Shown here: one piece after another, positions 18,248 to 29,375 of the stretch
How the letters are laid out: every line of letters starts with the position of its first letter
Position numbering within the stretch: the stretch's first letter is position 1
Source of the DNA: Nordella sp. HKS 07
GTDB lineage: Bacteria > Pseudomonadota > Alphaproteobacteria > Rhizobiales > Aestuariivirgaceae
DNA length: 64,000 bases
NCBI RefSeq assembly: GCF_011046735.1
Contig: NZ_CP049258.1
Location: forward strand, 1,630,001 to 1,694,000
Reading direction: 5' to 3'
The notes under the pieces: generated by a model
Seen by the model: only the letters and a program-made list of their open reading frames with translations
Database searches by the model: none
Told to the model about the DNA's origin: nothing
Translations under genes and position numbers: made by a program

Positions 18248-18797
18248 TTTCTTCGACTTTAGGAATGATCTGATTTGTGAGGGCTTCTCGCGTGAGAGGC
18301 CCGATCCATTTCATGCGGATCGTGCCGGTGCCGTCGACGAGGAAGTTCTCCGGCACGCCATAAACGCCCCAGTCGACCGCCGCCCGGCCCTTGGGATCGG
18401 AGCCGACCGCCGTGAAGGGAATGCCGAGCGTGACCAGGAACCGCCGGGCATTCTCCGGATCATCCTTGTAGTTGATCCCGACGACGTTCAGATCACCGCG
18501 CGCCGCGAGTTCCATCAGGAGAGGATGCTCCTCGCGGCAGGGCGGGCACCAGGAGGCCCAGACATTGACGAGCGTGACTTCGCCCTTCTTGAGGTCGTCG
18601 CTGGAGAGGCCAGGCAGGCCGAGACCTGCGACCGGCGGCAGCGAGAAAGCCGGAACCGGCTTATTGAGGAGTACCGAAGGCACCTCAGACGGATTGCCCG
18701 ACAGGCCCCGATAGAAGAGAACCGCCAGGAGAGCGAAGGCGGCAACTGGCAGGATGGTGAGCCAGGTGCGCCTGCGGGGCAGACTAGCCTCGGCCAT
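18225..18797 (-). CDS. ccmG: Thiol:disulfide interchange protein CcmG/DsbE
   Basis: Periplasmic, membrane-anchored thioredoxin that reduces the CXXC of apocytochrome c before heme attachment. It has 190 residues: one N-terminal anchor helix (about 12-30), then a thioredoxin fold with WCPPC (C84, C87) and the cis-proline loop YGVPENFLVD. It is the last gene of ccmABCDG and overlaps ccmD by 14 bp. Confidence 0.95.
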   Translation of the reverse strand: MAEASLPRRRTWLTILPVAAFALLAVLFYRGLSGNPSEVPSVLLNKPVPAFSLPPVAGLGLPGLSSDDLKKGEVTLVNVWASWCPPCREEHPLLMELAARGDLNVVGINYKDDPENARRFLVTLGIPFTAVGSDPKGRAAVDWGVYGVPENFLVDGTGTIRMKWIGPLTREALTNQIIPKVEEIRRAGGS

Positions 18798-18948
18798 GTT
18801 TGCTACCTTTGTTGCGTTCGAGCGCCGCGATTTGCCGCTTCAGCTTCCGGTCCCGTATCAGGACGCAGGTGGCGAGCAGGATGAGCCCGGCGAAGCTCAC
18901 CGCATAGGCGGCGACCACGAAGGCGACATGGGCGGCGTTCCAGTCCAT
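18784..18948 (-). CDS. ccmD: Heme exporter protein CcmD
   Basis: Small 54-residue membrane protein that helps release holo-CcmE from the CcmABC complex. One transmembrane helix (about 8-31, AFVVAAYAVSFAGLILLATCVLI) is followed by a basic cytoplasmic tail (RDRKLKRQ), as in the family. The ATG shares one base with the ccmC stop (TGATG) and the gene overlaps ccmG at its 3' end. The position between ccmC and ccmG makes the call firm despite the size. Confidence 0.9.
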   Translation of the reverse strand: MDWNAAHVAFVVAAYAVSFAGLILLATCVLIRDRKLKRQIAALERNKGSKHGRG

Positions 18949-19670
18949 CACCGCCCCTCGATCCCGGCCAGGCGCAGTTGGCGCAGTTTGCGCTGGGCGA
19001 TCTCGCTTCTCATCGCGACGAGGAGCAGCCCGGTGAAGAGCAGCATGTAGGCGAGCGCCATGACGAGCAGCGGCCACAGCATGCGCGCATCGATGGTGGG
19101 GCCGTCCATGCGGAAGACGCTGGGGCCCTGATGCAGCGAGTTCCACCAGTCGACCGAGAACTTGACGATCGGCACGTTGATGAAGCCCGCTAGGGCGACG
19201 ACGCGGGCGATGAGCGCGGCGCGATGCGGATCCTCGATTGCCTGCCACACCGCCATATAGCCGAGATAAAGCAGAAGCAGGACGAACATCGAGGTCAGTC
19301 GCGCATCCCACACCCACCAGGCGCCCCACATCGGCTTGCCCCAGAGCGAGCCGGTGATGAGCGACAGAAGGCAGAACATGGCACCGATGGGTGCCGCCGC
19401 CTTGGCCGCCATATCGGCCAGGGGATGCCGGAACACCGCCGCCATGGCGCTGGCCGCCGCCATGGCGGTGTAGACCATGAGCGCCATCCAGGCCGCCGGC
19501 ACATGCACGAACATGATGCGGACCGTCTCGCCCTGCTGGTAGTCGGGCGGTGCGGTCACGAGCGACATATAGAGCCCGGCCGCGAAGGCCAGGATCATCG
19601 CCCCCCAAACATAGGGCAGGAGCGCTTCGGCGAGCTTCTGGAACCGGGCCGGATTAGCGAATTTCTGCAT
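18948..19670 (-). CDS. ccmC: Heme exporter protein CcmC
   Basis: Integral membrane heme-handling protein of 240 residues with six predicted helices and the tryptophan-rich WWD motif (GAWWVWDARLTSMFVLL) that presents heme to CcmE. Conserved histidines of FVHVPAAWMAL and the SLHQGPSV loop are the usual axial ligands. It lies 23 bp after ccmB. Confidence 0.96.
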   Translation of the reverse strand: MQKFANPARFQKLAEALLPYVWGAMILAFAAGLYMSLVTAPPDYQQGETVRIMFVHVPAAWMALMVYTAMAAASAMAAVFRHPLADMAAKAAAPIGAMFCLLSLITGSLWGKPMWGAWWVWDARLTSMFVLLLLYLGYMAVWQAIEDPHRAALIARVVALAGFINVPIVKFSVDWWNSLHQGPSVFRMDGPTIDARMLWPLLVMALAYMLLFTGLLLVAMRSEIAQRKLRQLRLAGIEGR

Positions 19671-19693
19671 GGTTGTATTTTAGGGGGCTCATA

Positions 19694-20350
19694 TCATTTC
19701 AGATAGGCGCGCAACGCCGCAGCGGCGGCGACCGGCACCAGGACGAAACTGGTCAGCGCCAGCGCGGTCAGCATCAGCAGCGACGGCTTGACAAGCTCGC
19801 TGGAGGAACTCGCCGCCACCCCGAAAATGAGGCAGGGCACATAGAAGGGGAGGATCAGCAGCGACACCAGAAGCCCGCCGCGCCTGAGCGCCACGGTGAT
19901 CGCCGCCCCCAGTGCGGCAAGCAGCGAGAGGAACACCGAGCCCAGGATCATCGCCAGGCTGAGCGGCAGGATATCATACGTGTCGAGATTGATGAGGAAG
20001 CCGAAGAAGGGTGCGGCGATCGCCAGCGGCAAGGAGGTGGTGAGCCAGTGCGCCATCGCCTTGGCCAGCACCACGAGCTCCAGCGGCACCACGCCGAGCG
20101 CCATCGCGTCGAGCGAGCCATCCTCGTAATCGGCCTGGAAGATCCGCTCCGCCGAAAGCAGGACGGAGAGCAGGAGCGCGATCCACAAGGCGCCGGGCGC
20201 GATGCGCTGCAACAGCGCCTGGTCGGGACCGAGACCCAGCGGCAAGAGCACGATCACCGTCACGAAGAAGCCGATGGCCGTGCCGGCGCCACCGCCCTGG
20301 CGGGTCGCCAGCATGAGATCGCGCCGGATGAGCGCCCAGATGAGCTTCAT
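19694..20350 (-). CDS. ccmB: Heme exporter protein CcmB
   Basis: Membrane subunit of the CcmAB ABC complex that powers release of heme-loaded CcmE. It has 218 residues and about six hydrophobic segments; FQADYEDGSLDAMALGVVPLELVVLAKAMAHW is the family signature. It overlaps the ccmA stop by 4 bp. Confidence 0.95.
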   Translation of the reverse strand: MKLIWALIRRDLMLATRQGGGAGTAIGFFVTVIVLLPLGLGPDQALLQRIAPGALWIALLLSVLLSAERIFQADYEDGSLDAMALGVVPLELVVLAKAMAHWLTTSLPLAIAAPFFGFLINLDTYDILPLSLAMILGSVFLSLLAALGAAITVALRRGGLLVSLLILPFYVPCLIFGVAASSSSELVKPSLLMLTALALTSFVLVPVAAAAALRAYLK

Positions 20351-20949
20351 CGAGAGACCCCCAGCACGAGCTTGACGTCAGCTTCGAGGCTGAGCGGCGC
20401 ATGGGTTGCCACCACCGCGAGGCCGCCGCCCGTCAAGTGGCCGCGCAGCAACCGGGTCAGCCGGTCGAGCGAGGCGGCGTCGAGGCCGACCGTCGGCTCG
20501 TCGAGCAGCCACAGGAGCCGCGGCACCAAAGCGAGCCGCGCCAGCGACAGGCGGCGCTTCTGCCCGGCCGAGAGGAGGGCTGCCGGGTAATCGGCGAGCG
20601 CTTCGAGATCGAAGGCGGCCAGTGCCGCGTCCATATCCCCGCCACCCAGAAAGTCACCCCAGAATTTCAGGTTCTCGCTGACCGTCAGCGGCGATTTGAT
20701 CGCCTCCTGATGCGCGCCATAATGCGCCTGCTGGCCGATGCTGAGGTCCTCGCCGCCGCCCGACAGCGTGATCCGGCCGGAAACGGCCTCTCCCAGGCCC
20801 GCAATGAGACGCAGAAGCGACGACTTGCCGGCGCCGTTGGGACCTCTGAGCTCCATGAGCTGACCGGAGGAGAGGGTAAAGTTCACGTCGGTGAACACTG
20901 TCCGGCCGCCGCGCTGGCAGGCGAGCGAGTCTGCTTGTAATTGGACCAT
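20347..20949 (-). CDS. ccmA: Cytochrome c biogenesis ATPase CcmA
   Basis: ABC ATPase of the CcmAB complex. From the ATG at 20949 it has 200 residues with Walker A GPNGAGKSSLLRL, signature LSAGQKRRLSLARL, Walker B LWLLDEPTVGLD and an H-loop in ATHAPL. An ATG ten codons upstream (20979) is possible but lacks an SD; MVQLQADSLACQRGGR matches the family beginning. It is divergent from acnA. Confidence 0.95.
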   Translation of the reverse strand: MVQLQADSLACQRGGRTVFTDVNFTLSSGQLMELRGPNGAGKSSLLRLIAGLGEAVSGRITLSGGGEDLSIGQQAHYGAHQEAIKSPLTVSENLKFWGDFLGGGDMDAALAAFDLEALADYPAALLSAGQKRRLSLARLALVPRLLWLLDEPTVGLDAASLDRLTRLLRGHLTGGGLAVVATHAPLSLEADVKLVLGVSR

Positions 20950-21024
20950 CGTCCACCCGCTTAACCCATCGGGCGGCACGAGGCAAAGGCGGTTCTGGCG
21001 GTTCTGCTTGTGTGACCTGCAGCC

Positions 21025-21054
21025 TTGGCATTGTCATGGAAATGGACCTATATG
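21025..21054 (+). promoter_or_regulatory. Possible acnA promoter
   Basis: TTGGCA (21025-21030) and TATATG (21049-21054) with an 18-bp spacer, 44 bp before the acnA ATG, in the divergent ccmA-acnA gap. It is the best sigma70-like pair there but not exceptional. Confidence 0.4.
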
Positions 21055-21097
21055 CTGGGCAAATCCCGCCGACACCAATTTGCACCAAGGATCAGCC

Positions 21098-23806
<2,709 letters not shown>

Positions 23807-23814
23807 GGCTTGGA

Positions 23815-23938
23815 GCATCGGCCCGAAAAGCTCGTGGTCGGGCTTGACCCGACCATGCGCAGCGGTTTTCGGATAATCCGATGCGCAAATCAAAGAGTTA
23901 GAGCGCCGGATCGATTCTATGTGAGCGTCCGGCGCTCT
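23815..23938. repeat. Palindromic element A, copy 1
   Basis: Three nested or successive stems: long-range GCATCGG (23815-23821) with CCGATGC (23878-23884); GGTCGGG/CCCGACC; and a 3' hairpin with 11-bp arms AGAGCGCCGGA/TCCGGCGCTCT ending at 23938. Copies are at 27260, 50648 and 53474. It is 8 bp behind the acnA stop and may act as a transcript end, although no T run follows. Confidence 0.75.
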
Positions 23939-24071
23939 TGCGCGATGGAGAAGAGCGGGCAACGGTCCTTGCCATCACGCGCCAAACCTGCGATTCCGGC
24001 CTCACCCCCTCGTGAGCGGGCTCACTTGAACGTGACTCGAAGGGGTATCATGATTACGTCATATAGGCCGA

Positions 24072-24839
24072 ATGCAGAGTTCCCTTGAACTGACCCGTCG
24101 ACAGGTGCTGGCGCTCGCCGCCGGCGCCGTGGCGGCCGGTGCCACGGGCCGGATCGCGAAGGCGGACGGCGTGCGTCCGGCCGTCGTCGAACTCTTCACC
24201 AGCCAGGGCTGCTCGTCCTGCCCGCCCGCCGATGCCTTCATGGAGGAAGTGCGCGCCATGAAGGACGTCGTGGCGCTCACTTACAATGTCGACTACTGGG
24301 ACTATCGCGGCTGGCGCGACACGCTCGCCTCGCCGGAAAATTCCAAGCGCCAGTACAAATATGCCAAGGCGCGCGGCGACATGGATGTTTATACACCGCA
24401 GATGATCATCGACGGCGTGACGCATGTCGTCGGCAGCCAGAAGAGTGCTGTGATCTCCGCCATCCGGTATTCGCTCAGCAATCCTCCGCCCGTCTGGATA
24501 CCGGTGTCGATCTTCGCCAATGACGCGGAATTTCAGATCACCGTCGACGAGTCGCCAGCCGATACTCCGGTCCCCGCGGCGAGCCTGTGGTTCGTGTCCG
24601 TGGCGCCACGCATACCGGTCGAAATCGAGAAGGGCGAGAATGCCGGACAGAACATCGTCTATCTGAATGTCGTGCGCAAGCTCGTGCCCGTCGGCATGTG
24701 GCACGGCGATAAGATGACCCTGGCCTTGCCCAAGGACAGCGTGATGACCGAGGACAGCACCAGCTGCGTCGCTTTGCTGCAGATGAAGCCCCTGGGCCGT
24801 ATTCTGGGCTGCGCCACCTGGGGCCGCCTGAATTCTTAA
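24072..24839 (+). CDS. DUF1223 secreted thioredoxin-like protein
   Basis: A 255-residue DUF1223 protein. An LTRRQVLALAAGAVAAGA segment (about 8-25) is a likely twin-arginine export signal. The mature part starts with a thioredoxin-like strand and ELFTSQGCSSCPPAD (C47, C50), then YNVDYWDYRGWRDTLAS and TPQMIIDGV as in the family. The CXXC suggests a periplasmic redox role, not proven. Placement after acnA recurs in Rhizobiales. Confidence 0.85.
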   Translation: MQSSLELTRRQVLALAAGAVAAGATGRIAKADGVRPAVVELFTSQGCSSCPPADAFMEEVRAMKDVVALTYNVDYWDYRGWRDTLASPENSKRQYKYAKARGDMDVYTPQMIIDGVTHVVGSQKSAVISAIRYSLSNPPPVWIPVSIFANDAEFQITVDESPADTPVPAASLWFVSVAPRIPVEIEKGENAGQNIVYLNVVRKLVPVGMWHGDKMTLALPKDSVMTEDSTSCVALLQMKPLGRILGCATWGRLNS

Positions 24840-24902
24840 ACGCGCGTCCCGGCGAAGTGTGATCACTCCTCCGAAAAGGATTCGTGCCAGATCAATATCT
24901 TG

Positions 24903-24949
24903 GAGCAAATCCTTGTCGCCGAAGCCTTCACCTTTGGCGGAATTTGCTC
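24903..24949. repeat. Hairpin element D-like, copy 3
   Basis: Outer arms GAGCAAAT/ATTTGCTC and inner arms CGCCGAAG/CTTTGGCG (one G-T wobble). It has the layout of element D with different outer arms. It occupies the gap between the DUF1223 and stress-protein genes, where no gene is seen. Confidence 0.5.
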
Positions 24950-25083
24950 TGACCGCGATCGGGCCCGATATGCTCCGGGGCTCGCAATTCCTATCACAAT
25001 GATTATATAGTAGGCGCGTGCCTCGGCATCTCGTGAACAGCGCGGGGGGCCGCGTTCGCTCGTGCCCAACACGGAGAATGACA

Positions 25084-25926
25084 ATGTCTTACAAGACCGT
25101 TCTCGTCGCCCTCAATGAAATCAATCGCCTCGACGCGCTGAACGACGCCGCCACCAAGGTCGCGAAGCTCGGTGGCGCCTTCGTACGCGGCCTCTATACG
25201 ATTCCGGCGGCTCAGATCTATCCCTCGACAGGCTTCGAGGCGGTGCCGCAGATGTTCGAAGGCCATCAAACCTTCTTCAAGAACAATTTGGTCAAGGTGA
25301 GGAGCGCTTTCGAGATTGCGCTGCAGAAAGCCGGGCTGCAGGGTGAGTTCATCGCCATAGAGGGGCGCTCCCCGCTGATCTCGGATGAAATCATCATCCA
25401 TGGCAAATCCGCCGATATCATCATCGCCAGCGCCACCGATCCGTCCGAGGTTTCGGGCGTCGAGCTCGACTGCATCGAGCGTGTCCTCATCGGTGCCGGC
25501 CGTCCGCTTCTCGTCCTGCCGCGGCGCAACGATCATGTTCTCGAACTCAGCCGCGTGGTCGTCGGCTGGAACGGCGGGCGCGAGGCGGCCCGCTCTGTCT
25601 TCGACGCCATACCGCTGCTCCGGTCGGCGCAGTCCGTCCATGTCGTTTGCGTCGATTCCAGGAATGAGGAGCGCGTGACGCCCGAGGAGCCCGGGCGCCG
25701 CATTGTGGCGACCTTGCAGCGCCATGACGTGAAGGCCGAGGCGAGGACGATGGAGAGCAGCGGTGAGAGCGCCGGCAAGGCGCTGCTGAAGCACGCTCAG
25801 GAGATCAATGCCGGCCTTCTGGTCATGGGCGCCTATGGCCATAGTCGCTTGCGCGAATTCGTCTTCGGCGGCGCCACCCGCCATGTTCTCGACGACATGA
25901 CGCGTCCTGTACTTATGTCACACTAG
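25084..25926 (+). CDS. Universal stress protein, two-domain
   Basis: A 280-residue protein with tandem Usp domains. The first begins YKTVLVALNEI; the second (about 155-280) begins SRVVVGWNGGREAARS. It ends with the ATP-binding GAYGHSRLREFVFGGATRHVL motif (G-2X-G-9X-G-S/T type). The first domain lacks that motif. The ATG at 25084 has GGAG upstream; an upstream in-frame start adds 22 unlikely residues. Probably a cytoplasmic stress-survival protein. Confidence 0.9.
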   Translation: MSYKTVLVALNEINRLDALNDAATKVAKLGGAFVRGLYTIPAAQIYPSTGFEAVPQMFEGHQTFFKNNLVKVRSAFEIALQKAGLQGEFIAIEGRSPLISDEIIIHGKSADIIIASATDPSEVSGVELDCIERVLIGAGRPLLVLPRRNDHVLELSRVVVGWNGGREAARSVFDAIPLLRSAQSVHVVCVDSRNEERVTPEEPGRRIVATLQRHDVKAEARTMESSGESAGKALLKHAQEINAGLLVMGAYGHSRLREFVFGGATRHVLDDMTRPVLMSH

Positions 25927-26038
25927 CGCGTGGTCAGGAAAAGTGGGTACCGGTTTTTCCGTCCGACCACGCGCTAAACTTAAGTTTCGATCACGTTTAT
26001 CACTTCAGACCGAACCGGTCTGAAGTGATCGTGATCTA
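25925..26038. repeat. Composite palindromic element B, copy 3 (inverted)
   Basis: Element B in reverse orientation, starting inside the stop codon of the stress-protein gene: TAGCGCGTGGTC ... GACCACGCGCTA outer pair, then CACTTCAGACCG/CGGTCTGAAGTG hairpin and GATCGTGATCT. Both stems are perfect although arm bases differ from copy 1. Confidence 0.75.
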
Positions 26039-26086
26039 GAGCGCTTCCCGCGAAAGTTGCTCGACTTTCGCGAAGAGGAAGCGCTC
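26039..26086. repeat. Hairpin element D, copy 2
   Basis: GAGCGCTTCC/GGAAGCGCTC outer arms (10 bp) and GCGAAAGT/ACTTTCGC inner arms (8 bp). It directly abuts element B. Confidence 0.7.
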
Positions 26087-26103
26087 CAGATATATGTAGT
26101 CGA

Positions 26104-26160
26104 GCCTCTTTTCCCGTTTTGATCGAATCCTTTGATTCGATCAAAACGGGAAAGGCTCTA
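26104..26160. repeat. Hairpin element C, copy 2 (HAD leader)
   Basis: A perfect 20-bp inverted repeat (26110-26129 with 26134-26153, loop CTTT) framed by GAGCCTC and GGCTCTA. The element ends exactly at the GGAG ribosome-binding site of the HAD gene, as copy 1 does before ffh. Confidence 0.75.
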
Positions 26161-26170
26161 GGAGTCCCAT

Positions 26171-26851
26171 ATGCCCGTATCGAAAACCGCATTTCTGTTC
26201 GATCTCGACGGCACGCTCGTCGACAGCGTCTATGATCACGTGCTGGCGTGGCACGATGCGCTGCTGGCCGAGAATATCGAGCTGCCGGTGTGGCGCATCC
26301 ATCGCCGCATCGGCATGTCGGGCGGTCTTTTCGCTAACATGCTGCTGCGCGAGACCGGCCTCGAGATCAGCCAGGAGCGCATCGCGAATCTGCGCCGTGT
26401 CCATAAGGAATCCTACGCCAAACGCTCGGCCAATGTCAGGCCGTTGCCGGGCGCCAGGGAGCTGCTCGCCTATCTGACCCAGGCGAAGATTCCCTGGGCC
26501 ATCGCCACCAGCGGGCGCATGGAGACCGCCGGGCCGGTGCTCAAGACGCTGGGCGTCGATCCCGCGAAGACCCCGGTGGTGACGCGCGACCAGGTGCGCT
26601 TCGCCAAGCCCGATCCCGACCTCTTCATCGAGGCGGCCGATCGCCTCGGCATCGATATCACTACCGCCTCGGTGGTGGGTGATGCCATCTGGGACATGCT
26701 CGCGGCACGCCGCGCCCGGGCGTTGGGCATCGGCCTCCTGTCCGGCGGCTATGGCGAGGAGGAATTGGTGCGCTCGGGCGCCTATCGCGTCTTCGCCGAG
26801 CCCGCCGACATGTTGCGCCACATCGATGAGATCGGCGGACGCCAGGTCTGA
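26171..26851 (+). CDS. HAD-superfamily hydrolase (phosphoglycolate-phosphatase-like)
   Basis: A 226-residue phosphatase of the haloacid-dehalogenase fold. Motif I FDLDGTLVDS has nucleophile D11 and acid D13; motif II is ATSGR, motif III is KPDPD, motif IV is VVGDAIWDM. A helical cap (about 20-85) follows motif I. Small phosphorylated metabolites are the usual substrates; which one is unknown. GGAG precedes the ATG, directly after hairpin element C. Confidence 0.88.
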   Translation: MPVSKTAFLFDLDGTLVDSVYDHVLAWHDALLAENIELPVWRIHRRIGMSGGLFANMLLRETGLEISQERIANLRRVHKESYAKRSANVRPLPGARELLAYLTQAKIPWAIATSGRMETAGPVLKTLGVDPAKTPVVTRDQVRFAKPDPDLFIEAADRLGIDITTASVVGDAIWDMLAARRARALGIGLLSGGYGEEELVRSGAYRVFAEPADMLRHIDEIGGRQV

Positions 26852-26856
26852 CCGCA

Positions 26857-27258
26857 ATGAAATCCAAGCCCGGCAAACAGGACGAGACGGGCAAGCTGCG
26901 CGAAGGCCCGGCCGAATTCTTTTTCAAGGACGGCACCCTCGAATCGGCCGGCAGCTTCGCCAAAGGCGAGAAGCACGGGCCGTGGAAGTATTTCCTGAAG
27001 AACGGCAAGCTGAAGGCCGCCGGCGCCTATGAGTTGGGCCAGTTGCACGGCGAATGGAAATGGTACCGCGAGAACGGCAAGCTCATGCAGGCCGGCGCAT
27101 TCGAGAAGGGCGTCCAGACCGGCCTGTGGCGGCGCTATCATCCCACCGGCGCCCTCTATGACGAGGGACTTTACGACAGGGGAAAGAAGACCGGCGAATG
27201 GAAGATCTTCAACGACAAGGGCGGTGTCATCAAGACGACGCAGCACCGAAAGGCCTGA
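26857..27258 (+). CDS. MORN-variant repeat protein (YwqK-like)
   Basis: A 133-residue protein made of about five short repeats of the form GSFAKGEKHGPWKYFLKNGKLKAAG (MORN_2 type: G-x-Y/F-x2-G-x2-H/T-G-x-W). The repeats form a beta meander. Some relatives are annotated as YwqK antitoxins, but no toxin is next to this one. It starts 5 bp after the HAD gene and is probably co-transcribed. Function unknown. Confidence 0.8.
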   Translation: MKSKPGKQDETGKLREGPAEFFFKDGTLESAGSFAKGEKHGPWKYFLKNGKLKAAGAYELGQLHGEWKWYRENGKLMQAGAFEKGVQTGLWRRYHPTGALYDEGLYDRGKKTGEWKIFNDKGGVIKTTQHRKA

Positions 27259-27259
27259 A

Positions 27260-27384
27260 GCATCGGCCCGAAAAGCTTGTGGTCGGGCTCGACCCGACCA
27301 TGCAAAGCGGTTTTCGGAGAATCCAACGCGCAAATCAAAGAATTAGAGCGCCAGGGCGATTCCATTGGAATGCCCGGGCGCTCT
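27260..27384. repeat. Palindromic element A, copy 2
   Basis: Same order as copy 1, with the middle hairpin GGTCGGGCTCGACCCGACC intact and the 3' stem AGAGCGCC.GG/CC.GGCGCTCT changed on both sides. The long-range GCATCGG partner has decayed to CCAACGC. Confidence 0.7.
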
Positions 27385-27440
27385 AGTGTGACGCCCCCGA
27401 ATGATCACTTTCGAGCAGTACCGCCCGGAAGCGATCGCGA

Positions 27441-27767
27441 TCAGGCGCTTCTTTTCTTCTCCGCTTTCGCTTTCGCTCTTGCTGTCGACGCGATGGATGC
27501 CACCGACAGTTTCAAGCCCAGCGCCTTCATCACCTTGAGCATAGTGGCGAATTCCGGGTTGCCCTGGTCGCCGAGAGCCCGGTAGAGACTTTCGCGGTTG
27601 AGATTCGTGGTGCTGGCGATGTGCGTCATGCCGCGCTTGCGCGCCACTACCCCGACCGCATTGCGGATCGTCGGTGCATCGCCCGTCGCAACTGCACGTC
27701 CAATATAGGCACCCTGTTGCTCCGGCGTGTCCAACTTCCTGGACACATCGAGCTTCTTCTTTTTCAT
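27441..27767 (-). CDS. Putative addiction-module antidote (HTH), without toxin
   Basis: A 108-residue protein of the COG3636 antidote family: DVSRKLDTPEQQGAYIGRAVATGD, then an XRE-like helix-turn-helix (RGMTHIASTTNLNRESLYRALGDQGNPEFATMLKVMKALGLKL). The chosen ATG at 27767 has GGGGGA upstream; the longer frame adds an unlikely hydrophobic segment. In most genomes its RelE-like toxin partner is encoded immediately beside it; none is present here on either side. The basic tail KAKAEKKRSA may bind DNA. Confidence 0.8.
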   Translation of the reverse strand: MKKKKLDVSRKLDTPEQQGAYIGRAVATGDAPTIRNAVGVVARKRGMTHIASTTNLNRESLYRALGDQGNPEFATMLKVMKALGLKLSVASIASTARAKAKAEKKRSA

Positions 27768-27918
27768 ATGCGCAATTCCCCCGTTGGGGCGCTTCACCGT
27801 CGCCGTTATCCAACTGTGCATAATTGCAACAAAAATGGCAAGCAGAAAATCATCACGCAAGCGATTAGAAATAATTGAACGCGTCTCGCCAGGTCATCCC
27901 AACCAGAGGTGGTGTAAC

Positions 27919-28812
27919 TTATAGGCGGGACGTCTCCGGAGCGGACTTATCACGGTTCCGGCTCGACCGCATGGCGAGCCCTGCCGCCAGAAGGATGGCG
28001 GCAAATCCCGCCGTATCAGCCGGGCTCGGCCGGTCGCCCACCAGCAACATGGCCGAGAGGACGCCGACCACCGGCACGGCAAAGCTGAGCAGCGCCGATG
28101 TCGAGGCGGAATTCCGGTCGAGAATGGTGAACCAGAGAAGATATGCCGCGGATGTCGCGCCGGCGACGTGAAACAGGAAGGCCCCGAACACGGGTAAAGA
28201 CAGGAACTCCGGCAGCGCCGGCCGGGTTACCAGGAGACAGACCACCGAGATCACCGCCCCGATCAGGAGCTGGTAGCCGGTCGTCGCCACGGGATCGCCC
28301 GCGATCGGCCATTTCTTCTGGATCACGATGCCTATGGCCCAGGCGAGGGCCGCGAGCAGCGACAAGATTACCCCAAGGAATTCTTCTGCGGCAAAGACTG
28401 GCGCGGCAAGCAGCGTGACGCCCGCCGCACCGGCCATGAGGGCGATGGCCTTGTCGCGCCCGATGGGCTCGCGCAGGACCAGGGCGGCCAGCAGGGTCGA
28501 CCAGACCGGCATCGTGTAAGTCAGGATGGCGGCGCGCGACGTCGTGGTGTTGAGCTGCGCGAAGGCGGTGAAGATATTGAAGGCGGCGATGTTGAGCGCG
28601 CCGGCGAGCGCCAGCGGAAGCCATGAACCGCGTGCGACGACGAGGCTGCGGCGCAGCAGCAGCGCGGCGCTAAGAAGCAGCACGCTCGCGATGGCGAGCG
28701 CGCTGCTCCGCAACACGAAGACGGGAACCTCGCTCAGCACGATCTTGACGGCAGGCCAGTTGAGCCCCCATAGCAAAGCGAGCACGACGGGATAGAAATT
28801 CTCGCGCTTCAT
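27919..28812 (-). CDS. EamA/DMT-family transporter
   Basis: A 297-residue drug/metabolite transporter with ten predicted helices in two EamA halves (VVLALLWGLNWPAVKI at the start; AIGIVIQKKWPIAGDP at the start of the second half). The C-terminal tail is basic, RSSRNRDKSAPETSRL. Such proteins export amino acids or other metabolites; substrate not deducible. It is separated from the GNAT gene upstream by 14 bp, so possibly co-transcribed. Confidence 0.85.
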   Translation of the reverse strand: MKRENFYPVVLALLWGLNWPAVKIVLSEVPVFVLRSSALAIASVLLLSAALLLRRSLVVARGSWLPLALAGALNIAAFNIFTAFAQLNTTTSRAAILTYTMPVWSTLLAALVLREPIGRDKAIALMAGAAGVTLLAAPVFAAEEFLGVILSLLAALAWAIGIVIQKKWPIAGDPVATTGYQLLIGAVISVVCLLVTRPALPEFLSLPVFGAFLFHVAGATSAAYLLWFTILDRNSASTSALLSFAVPVVGVLSAMLLVGDRPSPADTAGFAAILLAAGLAMRSSRNRDKSAPETSRL

Positions 28813-28826
28813 GCGCCGGCGGCGCT

Positions 28827-29273
28827 CTAAAGAGACTTGCGGTAGACGATGAAGGAGGAACGCGGCACGATCGTGTCATAGAGCGAGCGCGCCGCCCCAT
28901 TATATTCCTGGGTCTGCCAATAGAGCCGGAAGGCCCCCTTCTCCTTGGCCTTCTCCTCGCAGGCGAGAATGAGTTTCTTTGCAGCACCCCCGCCGCGCGC
29001 CTTGGGGTCGACGAACAGGTCCTGCAGATAGCAGATGGGCTGCGTGCTCCAGGTGCTGTCATGGAAGAGATAGTTGCAGAGGCCGATGACCTCGCCGTCG
29101 CTCTCGGCCACCAGCGCCTCGATATTGCTTCCCGGCGTCAGGATCAGCTTCCAGGTATTGGCGGTCGCCTCTTCGGGCACCGAGCCCCGGTAGAACTTGA
29201 TATAGCCCGCCCAGAGCTCGCGCCATCTGGCTTCATCCTTCGGTTGGGCGGGGCGGATGACGATGTCCGGCAT
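28827..29273 (-). CDS. GNAT-family N-acetyltransferase
   Basis: A 148-residue acetyltransferase. IRPAQPKDEARWRELWAGYIKFY is the usual start. YLQDLFVDPKARGGGAAKKLILACEEKAKEKGA contains the acetyl-CoA binding R/Q-G-x-G-A motif in the form ARGGGAA, and LYWQTQEYNGAARSLYD is the third motif. Start at 29273 is supported by GAGAGGAA; the open frame upstream is not likely to be translated. Substrate unknown. Confidence 0.85.
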   Translation of the reverse strand: MPDIVIRPAQPKDEARWRELWAGYIKFYRGSVPEEATANTWKLILTPGSNIEALVAESDGEVIGLCNYLFHDSTWSTQPICYLQDLFVDPKARGGGAAKKLILACEEKAKEKGAFRLYWQTQEYNGAARSLYDTIVPRSSFIVYRKSL

Positions 29274-29375
29274 GCGGGAATTCCTCTCTGGCAAAAGGCG
29301 AAACTCGCTTTTCCGAGGCGGCCGAGACAGAGCCACTTTGGTGAAAGGAACACAGTCCACCGGCGTGCAGCCGGT

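Noticed and set aside
23815-23938. Classical Rho-independent terminator behind acnA
   Set aside because: The 11-bp stem is strong but no T run follows, and the same sequence occurs at three other sites in non-terminal contexts, so it is treated as a repeat element.
26857-27767. Toxin-antitoxin pair formed by the MORN-like (YwqK) protein and the HTH antidote
   Set aside because: They are convergent, separated by a repeat element and belong to unrelated families; neither is a toxin.
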